Assembly (NCBI RefSeq): GCF_932526225.1
Contig: NC_064036.1
Coordinates: forward strand, 8,377,519 to 8,441,518
Direction of reading: 5' to 3'
DNA length: 64,000 nucleotides
Origin: Nematostella vectensis
Taxonomy: Eukaryota; Cnidaria; Anthozoa; Actiniaria; Edwardsiidae
Shown piece by piece: positions 28,901 through 41,100 of this stretch. Under the pieces are notes generated by a model that was given only the letters and a program-made list of their open reading frames with translations, made no database searches and was not told the origin of the DNA. A program made the translations under genes and the position numbers. Within the stretch, counting starts at the first letter, position 1; the number at the start of each line of letters is the position of its first letter.

Positions 28901-31900
28901 TGCATCAGGTAATACTACATGCACACATTGATGCTATACTATGTATACACAATTACCTTCATAATGTCAGTATATTATACTGTAATCTGGAAATGCATCT
29001 AGAAATGCTTCATTTACATAGTGTCCTTACATCTGGTAATACTACATAAACATAGTGACATTACATCAGGATGTACTTGAAAACATAGGCATAATGCCTT
29101 TGCATCAAGTTCAGTACCACCACTTTTCAAGACTAACCTAGCTTTGCATGCCGGCACAGTCCCTGATCTCTGTGCTTTGCTCCCTTGTCCCAGAAGCTAG
29201 TCCACCGGTTCTCACTGCGGCCATGCCCCGTGGGGATCCCTCCACAGATTCAAGTACGGAGGAGTCATCCTCCAGCAGCACCTCAAAAGGTCCTACAAAG
29301 TCTTCAATGGACAAGGTATTGTCAAGGTCTCAGTACTTGCTGGATGTTCTCATTGTTTTTGTGACCATCATGCTTTTGATATCAGATGCATGAGAGGCTT
29401 GAAAAGTCACAAGATGAGCTGATAGATCTGCAGGTATGTTAGCAGCATTTCTGCCACATTTGCCAGCAACCTCCTTTGTGATTGATTGTAGGCTATTGTT
29501 CATTAGTGATTTATCATAGGACTCGTCCTCTGCACTTTCCGTGCAAGCATGTGCATGCTCTAGAAAAATACGCCATTTAGAAGAAATATGCACTGTTTTG
29601 ATTTTTAAAACTATTTGTTCTGTTTGTGTTGTGAAAAACGAAGTCAACAAAATTCATAACTTTATGGCCAAGATTTACTTACTTTAATATTTTATTGAAA
29701 GCATCTCAGTCACTTGCTCGAATTAGCCGATGGAAATGGATTCTTTGAATGAGTCAGTATTATGCGAGAGTGTAAAAAGGTTGGCCTGCTTTAACAATGA
29801 AATAATACAGAACAAATTACATATTAATTCATGTTATTCTCATGGAATTAATGTTTTTGTACTCAGCAACGTTACCAGCGTGAAATTGAGAAACTGGAGA
29901 AAGATAACAGAGAATTGAGAAAGCAGCTGATAATACTGAAAGGAGACACCATACCCACCCAAAGAAAGATGAAGGTACCGTGCTGAGGCAGGACAGAGAA
30001 AGGAAATTGAAAAAAAAATTGTCCTTTTTTACTTGTTTTTTTTTTCAAGTACATACAATAAATGAGTTTTTGCTGTGTGCAATAATCTCTCACAAGATTG
30101 TTGGGTCACCAAATTGCTGTTGACTTTTGACATATAAACTACTGGTTCAAATTTAAAGTGTTAAAAAAGTTCCATATAGTATGTCAATTTATAAGGAGAG
30201 TAATGAATATGATAAACAATAAAAAAGTAAATAAAGTGGAACCTGTATTTTACAATATGCCTCAGGAGAAAAAATGTATTGTAAAATCGAGGTATTGTTG
30301 CAAAGAGGTCCTCGATTTTAAGATATAAAGGATAAATATGAACGTTGTGAAGTCAGGTTTATTTACAAAATAATAATATTGTAACTGTACTCTGTTAGAG
30401 TCTGTTCAGTTACTCTCTGTAAGACTATATAATCTGTGTTTAACAAGATCTGTCAAGTGAAAAAATAGGAAAAATGTACTATCGTGTCTGGTATCTTGAG
30501 TTTTCCCTCTGTGTAGATAGACAGTATCAGGAATATCATTGTATCAAGCTCGAAATTAGGCTTGGGAAAACAAATTTTATTAACGTAACATCAAGAATAT
30601 CGTTGTATCCAATACCATTAGATCGAGGTGGTTTCTTATACGTTTTACTGTATTTCCACCCGGAGAAAGGAACGCCATTGTAAAATCGAGGTTATCGTAA
30701 ATCTAGTATCGTAAAATCCAGGTTCCACTGTAAGCAGGTAAGTGAGAAAAAGGTGCCAGGTTTTCATCAATGATAATGTGCTTGATTGCAGAAATCTCTG
30801 ATTGACATGTACTCTGATGTGCTTGATTGCAGAAATCTCTGATTGACATGTACTCTGATGTGCTTGATTGCAGAAATCTCTGATTGACATGTACTCTGAT
30901 GTGCTGGATTTGCTTGCTGAGTATGATGTCAGTTACAACACCACAGATCACTTGCCACGGGTTAGTGTGTTCTACTCAAAAGATTTTCCAAGCAACTTAT
31001 TTCCAACCAACTGTCTGTTCTCTTAGGTGTTATCTAGATGACACCGCACTTAATAAGTTAGTATTGTTCAACTAGACGAAGAAGGCATTTGACAGCGTTT
31101 GTTTTGTAGGTTGTAGTTGTGGGTGACCAAAGTGCTGGAAAAACAAGCGTATTGGAGATGATTGCACAAGCTCGAATCTTCCCAAGGTAAAGTAAATCTT
31201 AAAATCCTACCAAGGTAATACTTGAATTCTACCAAGGTAATACTAGAATCCTACCAAGGTAATACTAGAATCCTACCAAGGTAATACTAGAATTCTAACA
31301 AGGTAATACTAGAATCCTACCAAGGTAATATGTACTAGAATCCTTCCAAGGTAATACTAGAATCCTACCGAGGTAATACTAGAATCCTACCGAGGTAATA
31401 CTAGAATCCTACCAAGGTAATACTAGAATTCTAACAAGGTAATACTAGAATCCTACCAAGGTAATATGTACTAGAATCCTTCCAAGGTAATACTAGAATC
31501 CTACCGATGTAATACTAGAATCCTACCAAGGTAATACTAGAATTCTAACAAGGTAATATGTACTAGAATCCTACCAAGGTAATATGTACTAGAATCCTTC
31601 CAAGGTAATACTAGAATCCTACCGAGGTAATACTAGAATCCTACCAAGGTAATACTAGAATCCTACCAAGGTAATACTAGAATCCTACCAAGGTAATACT
31701 AGAATTCTAACAAGGTAATACTAGAATCCTACCAAGGTAATATGTACTAGAATCCTTCCAAGGTAATACTAGAATCCTACCGAGGTAATACTAGAATCCT
31801 ACCAAGGTAATACTAGAATCCTACCAAGGTAATACTAGAATCCTACCAAGGTTATACTAGAATCCTACCAAGGTAATACTAGAATCCTACCAAGGTAATA

Positions 31901-34900
31901 TGTACTAGAATCCTACCAAGGTAATACTAGAATCCTACTGAGGTAATACTAGAATCCTACCGAGGTAATACTAGAATCCTACCGAGGTAATACTAGAATC
32001 CTACCGAGGTAATACTAGAATTCTACCAAGGTAATACTAGAATCCTACCAAGGTAATACTAGAATCCTACCAAGGTAATACTAGAATCCTACCAAGGTAA
32101 TACTAGAATCCTACCAAGGTAATACTAGAATCCTACCGAGGTAATACTAGAATCCTACCAAGGTAATATGTACTAGAATCCTACCAAGGTAATACTAGAA
32201 TCCTACCAAGGTAATACTAGAATCCTACTGAGGTAATACTAGAATCCTACCAAGGTAATACTGGAATCCTACCGAGGTTATAATACTAGAATCCTACTAA
32301 TGTAATACTACAGTACTATATTACAGGTACAGTAATCTTAAATCTTTACAAAGTAATACAAAAATCCCATCTACAATAAATTATACTAAAATCTTTCCTA
32401 GAAAGTATATTCCACTGTATGTTGTGTGTCAGTAAAATGTAGTTTACCCCATATCAACAGCTACACTTTTATTAATACTCTTTATGTTTATTTTGACAGT
32501 GCTAATATTGTGTTGTGTTTACAGAGGCTCAGGCCAGATGATGACTAGATCACCAGTTATGGTAAATTTGTTTGGTCTCATTACTAGATGCAGTTATGTC
32601 TTCAGTGTTTATGGTAATCAGGTGTTATTTATATTACTGTAGGTTACCTTGAGCGAGGGTCCAAATCACATTGCACAATTCAAAGGAAACTCTCGTCAGT
32701 TTGACCTTACTCAGGAGAAAGAGGTGAGCCTGTTACTGATACTGTACCTTCTCTGCTGACCACTCCCTTGATCATATATTTTTAAAGCTGAGAGATCTGA
32801 ACACACCCCTTCTCTTATGTCATATTTTCTAGCTGAAAGATCTTCGCCATGAAGTTGAGCTCCGCATGAAGAGAAGTGTCAAGCAAGGGCAGACAGTCAG
32901 CCCTGAGGTAAAGGTTCTGGTAGAGGAACCCTGATTTCTGCCCCACTGGGTACTTTAATGCATTTTTATTTAAATAGGTAATATCTATGACTGTTAAAGG
33001 CCCTGGTTTGCATCGGATGGTTCTTGTTGACTTGCCTGGTATAATTGGGGTAAGAAGAATTAAAAATAATTTTATTGCAAAACCACCTGGCAGAAATTCT
33101 AAGCATTCATTTTGTATCTCATATTTTTAGACCACAACCACAGGCATGGCAGAGAGCACTAAGAGTGATATACTTGATATCAGCAGGTAAGCCTTGTGAT
33201 TACTTGTGATTCAAAAGGGCCTTTCTTCAGAAAACTTTTTAAGATTATAATGTACTTCAAATTAGCTTTTTCTAAACTTCTACACATAATTGTACTTCAC
33301 ATACATAGTAAATGCAAGTCAAGCACAAAGTAGGTCCCAAAACCACTAAAAACTTGATTAAACTCAAAGCTCAAAAAACAACTAGACGCTGCACCAGCGT
33401 TAACTGGGGCTACAAAAGGAATCACTGAAAAATGTAGTCTGTATTTTGTACCTGCTGGTGAGCTGTTTTCTCGGGGGCTCGTACACTCAAAAGCCCTGCG
33501 CAAACTGTGCCAGCATTGCTGGCGAATTTCTGCTCGACTGACTATAGGACAAAGGAAATGTCAAATGGGAAATTGACTTTCTGACATTTCCTTTGTCTTG
33601 TGGTCAGTCTAGCAAGAATTTGCCAGCAATGCTGGCTTGTTTTGGCGCAGTATGCACGGGGCTTTACGCCGTAATATGGTGCTAGACATATTGAAGAGTA
33701 TGGGATTTAGCATAACGAGACCGGCATTCTTGTAATAAATTTGACTCTTTATTGGGATGACACACTCTCTACTGATAGCGAGCCATACAAAACAAAAAAC
33801 ACAAAACTTATCCAAACATATCTTCGCTGTTATTGATTCTCTTCTTCTTTCGTAATCACATGTGTCCTTCGAAATTGTTAGAACTGAGAAATATTTGCAT
33901 TACGAGCTGCAGAGAAAAAAGGCTAAGGCGGAGCAAGTCTCTTTATAGCAAAACAATTTAAACTTCATCAAATATCTGGTTATAGAACATGCTAGACAGT
34001 CCTTGAAACAACACTGGCCAAAATTTGTGGTTATACAAATCTTTTAGTGTGGGTATTACAGAAGGCGTTTTCATTTGTGTGAGTAGTGAGCGTCCCTCAC
34101 AAATGAAAAGAGTCTTCCACAAAAGCCGCCTCGCTTTCAGGCAGAGTATACCGCAGACCTCTGAGCATCTCAGGCTTACTGTACATGTTTTCGACATGGA
34201 TAGTTTGATAGACTTGTAGGAAAGATAAACCTAGACTCGTGCTACCACAGGTAGCCCAAGTAAAAAGTGGAACCCCAAGACTCTAAGTTAATAAGCTCAC
34301 TTTGTTATCAAGGCAGTACAATACAATACAATACAATTATGTTTCTAAAGAGGGTTACTGTATCATCTTTTTGTCATCAGGAGATACATGGAAAACCCAA
34401 ATGCTATCATTCTCTGTATCCAAGGTATGTATTTTTTTTCTAGATAGAGTAATTATAGTGCCCATAGCTAAGCTGTATGAAGACACTGTCCTAACAGGAT
34501 TATTAGGCTAGTCTTTTTGGCAGCTGCTGTGCACAGCTGCCATTCAGATTTAAGTTGCAGTAGGCTGCCTGTTATCTGAACAAGCCTTTGTTTTAGTGTC
34601 TTTCTACACAAAGAGTATGTAGAAGGCATTGCTTTATTTGCCTAGATATGTGCTTTAACTCATAAGAAGACCTAAAGCCCAAGAGCATTAGCTTTTTAAC
34701 TGTTATGTTCTCTGGTTCTTCTTTGTACAGATGGTGCTATTGATGCAGAGAGGAGCAATGTAACAGACCTCGTCAGTAGCATGGACCCTCAAGGAAAGAG
34801 GACAATCTTTGTCTTGACCAAGGTTGACCTAGCGGAGCAGAATGAGACCAGTCCCAGTAGGGTGAGAGTATACTGTAAAACATCACTCCCCAAATTATAC

Positions 34901-37900
34901 AAAGTTCTCACCCCACCGATTGGTGCAAAGTATTGACCACACCAAATGGTGTAATTTTCTCACCCCACTAAATGATACAATGGCTAGCTTGGAAAATGTG
35001 AAAACAACCATACTTGATCTTTTTCAGATCAAGCAAATTCTTGAGGGAAATCTGTTTCCAATGAAGGCACTTGGCTACTTTGCTGTTGTAACAGGAACAG
35101 GTACCAAATAATGAGACATAAAAAATGCTCATCGGCAAAAAAGAATTGCAGGCGAAAATTTTTAAATGGAAAGAAGCTTAAAAGTTTCTGTCACAGAATG
35201 AGATTCTGGAACTATCTACATTACAGCTTAATACTGGAAAATTTCAGTTGTAGAGACAGAAGTCAACATGACTGTCTACAAGCGAACAAAACTAGTTGTT
35301 TATGGAACAACTTTTTTTTCTAATTGATAGAAAATAATCAGCAACACTTGACAAACAATGGCGCAAACGATAAAAGCTTGATAAACGGCAAATTTAGCAA
35401 AGTATTTTACAAAGTAAAGCTTACTGATATCTTACTACTGTATTTGTGTGTATTTTTGAGGATTTGTGTAATTTAGAGGGGGAAAAATTAAACCCTGAAA
35501 ACATTCTTAGCATGCTTCATTTGCTTGCCGTCTTCTCAAATTCTTATCAAACCTGTGTGTGCTAAACAGGAGTGCAACACAGGCATTCGACTTATCATAG
35601 CCCACTGTCTAATAAATATGTTATGATAAACTTTGGATCTTATGGAAAGGGGATGGTACTCAGTTATGGTACTCAACCATCATAAATTAGACTCAGGATC
35701 ATAGGGGAGGCTGCCTTAAAATCTTAAAGTCTTTGTTCTTATTTCAAGGCAATACGAGTGAAAGCATTGAGACTATTAAAACAAGTGAAGAGGGTTTTTT
35801 CAGAACCTCAAAACTGTTCAAGTAAGTTTGAAGACTTTTAGAAATTAAATATAATAAAAACGAACAAGTCGAAAATCTTGCACGCCTTTAAGCCATTTGG
35901 ATATTGTGTGCTATTGTTTTCAGATCATAAAATTTGTTTGATGATATTTTTTACACACATTTGTTTGATGATATTTTTTACGATAGGTCAGGCGTATTCA
36001 AGGCAAGTCAAATGACAACACAAAACCTTAGTTTCGCTGTCTCTCAGTGCTTTTGGAAAATGGTGAGAGAGTCCATAGAGCAGCAAGCTGATGCTTACAA
36101 AGGTACATCCAGTAATTAGAGGGCATATTTAATCCCTATTACAGAATGACCACTTGCTTGCAAAGATACATACAGTACTTAGAAGGCATGTCATCTCTAT
36201 TGATCAGATGTCTATGATTATGAAATTGGAAGTCTGGAGCATAATTGGGTGTTGGGAAATTACTGTTAACATACTAGTAATAATCATTGCAGTGGTGCTT
36301 CTGTTATTTCTTTGTAGTTTGTTTCACTTTTTTATTTGAATTTGTCAGCTAAGCGATTCAATCTAGAGGCAGAATGGAAGAACCACTTCCCAAAACTTCG
36401 AGAGCTAGATAGGGTAAGAACAAGAAATTCTTGTTAATATGATAACTGATACATAATTATTGTCTTGGGGTTGTTCGAAAGCTGGTTAAATTTTAACCAA
36501 TAGTTAAATATGGCAAATAGTTTAGATTTTACCAAGTGGTTAATTTGGGTATTTGAAAGCTTGATTACCATTAAGCAGTGTTACATGGTTACACCCAAAC
36601 TATTGGTTAGAACTACAGAAACGAGCCTTTGAACAACCGACCCTTGGTCTTAAGGCGACAAATGTTGATGTTTTAAAATTAGCTGTTTTCACAAGGCCCT
36701 GGCGCATACCTTCAATAACTGAAGTCTGTTTTAGAGTGAGCTGTTTGACAAGGCCCGTAGTGAAATGCTTGACGAGGTCCTCAGTCTCAGTGACATCAGC
36801 CCTCAGCAGTGGGAGGAGATTATCTCAAAGCATCTATGGACTGCTGTGTCGACCCACTTCATTGAGAACATCTACCTACCCGCAGCACAGTCCAGCTCTG
36901 CCAGTAACTTCAATACTGCAGTTGACATCAAGCTGAAGCAGTGGGCGGACAGACTACTCCCTCAACTGTCTGTCCAGGTGAGTAAGGCGCTCTAAAAAGT
37001 AGATGCTACTAAAAGCAGGCAGTTACAAATAATTTTCACATTATGCCATTTGAAAAGATTATTTACCCCACAGCTTCAATGCCATTTAAGAACAACTGTT
37101 AGGATCTATTTAGCTGACACTATCCTGGTTTAAAAGATACAGACTAACATCAAACAGGCATAGTTCCTATCCCTGAGCTCTGCTTATCAACAGCATAGTT
37201 TGCTTCTCGGTTCTTTATCCACATTTCTGATTAGATTTGTAGGCTTTTTCCCTAAAAGTGTGCTGTTTTGTCTCCTCTCACAGGTTGCATATGATACGCT
37301 ATTTGAGGAGTTCTACAAGGCCCAACAGGTACAGTTGGCCTTAATGCATTCGCTTGGTGTTTAGATTTAAAGTACCAATAACATCCACAATAACAGTTTT
37401 CATTTGATTTGATGGTTATCTATGAATTAATCAGGTGACCAAGGAGGCCAAGAGTGAGAAAGACAAGAACATTCACTTATTTGAAGAATTGAAGGACAAG
37501 GTGTCGACTGAGTGCAAGCGAAGTCATCACTGGCAACCCAAGGCTACTGACAGCCTGGTAATAATTATCCCATAGCTACTTTCACTATAGCAACCAAGGC
37601 TACTGACAGCCTGGTAATGTACCATACAGTAGCTACTATCACTATAGCAACCCAAGGCTACTAACAGCCTGGTAATAATTAGAACGTGAAATTTAATATA
37701 TTAAAACTTGCTCACAAATCTTTATACAATAATAGCTTTCCTGAATATTTAAGACTAAGTGTTCGCAATGAAACTGGATATAACTTGAGGTCATCAGCTG
37801 CTCCTGTTTTCTCAATTCCTAGAGAATCTGGAACTTTCCAACACTCTGCTGCCACTCTTTTTAATAAACTTCCACCATCGCTTAGGAACACTTCGGACTA

Positions 37901-38105
37901 CAATGCTTTTTGTAGGAACATTAAGAAGGACTTAAGACAGTCACTTTGATTACACGTTTAATCGACATTTTATATACATATTCTTAAATTGCATATAGAT
38001 ATTATAACTTAGAACTTACTATATTAGAATTTTTTTTATCAGTAGTGTATATTGTTAATTGTAAGTATAAGAAGAGCCTCTTAATTGTTGGAATCTGTAA
38101 TAAAC

Positions 38106-38190
<85 letters not shown>

Positions 38191-41100
38191 CCATAGCTAC
38201 TATCACTATAGCAACCAAGGCTTCTGACAGCCTGGTAATGTAACATAACTACTATCACTATAGCAACACAGGGCTACTGACAGCCTGGTAATAATTATAC
38301 CATAGCTACTCTCACTAAAGCAACCCAAGGCTACCGACAGCCTGGTAATGTACCAAAGCTACTATCACTATAGCAACCAAGGCTACTGATAACTTGGTTA
38401 GATATTGTAGTAACATTCATTAATTTACAGCGTAAAATCTATATCTTTATTAATGGTATTTGTCAGAGAGTGATTCAACTGACTGCCCTTGAGGACTGGT
38501 CCGTATCAGACAAACAACAGTGGGATTCAGCCATCAAGTTCATGGAAAACACCTTGCAGGAGAAGCTGGACCAAGGTAAGCTGAACTAAAGGTAATGCAT
38601 GTATATCAAACACATTACTCAACTGATGTAACGGCTTTAAGTAATTTAATGTTCTGAATATTAAGAAAATACTGAGCTAGGCTTGTGCGTTTTGTGGTTT
38701 TGTTTTTTAGCTTCAGCACAGATCCATGAGTTGACAGGCCCTGGCGCATGGGAGCGGTGGGTTTACTGGAAATACACAACCCACACTCAGGTACTGTATT
38801 CAACACACATACAGTCAACCCTCGCCTTACGGACATCCCGCTATTATGGGCAGAATAGCTTTCCTGGCGAAACATAACATACAAAGAAATGACTATAAGT
38901 AACTCCCTCTTTTATGGACACCCCGCCCTTGTACACACGCCGCTATTATGGGCAGAATAGCTATCTCGGCGAAACATGCAAACAAATGACTGAAAGTTAC
39001 TCCCTCTTTTATGGACACCCTGCCCTTGTACACACGCCGCTATTATGGGCAGAATAGCTATCTCGGCGAAACAAACAAACAAATTACTGAAAGTAACTCC
39101 CTCTTTTATGGACACCCCGCTATAATGGGCAGAATAGCTATCTCGGCGAAACAAGCAAACAAATTACTGAAAGTAACTCCCTCTTTTATGGACACCCCGC
39201 CCTTGTACACACGCCGCTATTATGGGTGGAAATGTTATCCCGGCGAGACTTACAAAGAAAAGAATGAAAGTAACTGGCGTTATTTACGGACTCTCGCTAC
39301 TACAGAATCACGGACACCTTTGGTGGCCCCATTTGTGAGTTCCTTTTGTTAAGCTGAAGTTTTAATATCCTGGTATGTTTTCCCTGCAGAATAACTTAAA
39401 ACTACTCGATTATGCCCAGGTTAATAATGCGAGTGCATGCCTCCAACTGGTACTAAAAAAACATTCTTTGCTAACAGCAAAACAGATCATTTATCAAGGA
39501 GGAACTCCAGCGCCTGCTACAGGCTAGAGAGGTGAGATGGTGACGTGTCCATCAAGGTGTTAGGGGCAACCCCGTTTCTGTTTGTGTGATCAAACATTCA
39601 ATGTATCACACGTATTACTAACTTGTGTCATCCATGGTTTGCAGCATCACGAGCCTATCTTATCCGGGGACGAACTCACCACTGTTCGCAAGAACCTTGA
39701 GACAGTAAACATAGAAGTGGATAATGATTTGGTAATGCTGATAAAGTCACGGCTCATGAATAATGCGACGTTTGAACTTAGCCTAAGATTGATTTTAAAG
39801 GAACCTTTTCATCCAAACGTTTGTTATTGTTTTCATTCGCAATACCTTACTGATGAAAAAGGATGCTTTCTTGCACTTGTTTTTTTGTTAGTATGGCAAA
39901 ATGGCGGCTGAAAGAGACACGTAAACAATTATAGATTTTTTTTCCAGATAAATGAGACATGGGACCAGTTGTACCGGGAGCACTTCCTAAGGCAGGCGCT
40001 GGCAGGGGCACAGGAATGCCGGGGTGCCTTCTACAGAAGAGATTCTGTCAAAAACGAGGTGCATAACAACCCTCGACGTTGTCATAGTTGGTAGAACTGT
40101 TATCGAATTGTCATAATTGATGGCCATATCACATAGTATTTGATGAGAAATAGATAATTATTTGGGATACCTGTGAAAGGAACGATGAGAGCTCGGTTAC
40201 ATCTCGTTTTCAGTTGTCCAACAAGAGTGCATCAGGGTACATGATTGACAACTATGAGTTTTGAACTAAGCTCCAATCAATTTTTTTACATCGGTTTTCT
40301 TTTTCAATTATCTCAAATTTAACGTCTCTCTTAACAATCCTAATCGGGGAAGGTTCTGCGGGGGAGTGGAAAGGAGGAACTACGAAAATCTGTGATGTGA
40401 ATACCTTTTTCTCAGCTAAATTTTCCATGTTTGTAATCTTAGACCTTCCACGGGTATCCCAAGTTATTCTTAAAGAACAGTAAATAATTATTCTCAGGGA
40501 CTAAGGCCCAGTTAAAATGCTGTTCTTCCCATGTGTAAATGCATGAAAATGAAGATGAAACTATCGGCTTAATTAATTTGCATTTTGAACGGTACATGAT
40601 TCATGTGACCATCCTGTTCGGTTTTTTTTTCTTGATAGCTCGAGTGTAATGATGTTGTCCTGTTTTGGAGAGTTCAGAAGATGCTGCATACCACTAGCAA
40701 TGCATTGCGACAGCAAATCATGAACCAGGAAGGTAATGCAACCCCTTCGGAGCTCTCTGTATAGACCTATTTCAAATAAGGTTACGAGAATCTCTGTTTT
40801 AACCCGCAGTGTTTTCTTGGGGGGCACCGCATAATAAATGACTGTGTCCTGGTCTCTGAATAACATTTAATTTGTGTGGCTATTGACTGCATATTGACTG
40901 GGATATTCGCCTTGTTCATTGGTAGTAAGTGATGTGGTATTGACGGTCATTGTCCTAATATTATTTTGAGTAATTGATTTTGTGAGGCTATTGACTTTAT
41001 TTTTCGAGTTCCTATTGACTGGGATGTTTGCCTTCTTTTCACCTTGCCTTGTTGTTGATATTTAGTGATGTGCTATTGACGGTGATTGACATAATATTTT

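Noticed and set aside
30645-30951. Minus-strand ORFs with repeated [16 protein letters not shown]
   Set aside because: Antisense translation of the 41-bp acceptor repeat of OPA1.
31187-32335. Possible CRISPR array
   Set aside because: Repeats abut with no unique spacers, in an animal intron, and derive from the exon end.
38045-38258. Poly-Leu and poly-Ile ORFs
   Set aside because: Translations of the (TTA)n tail of a LINE fragment.
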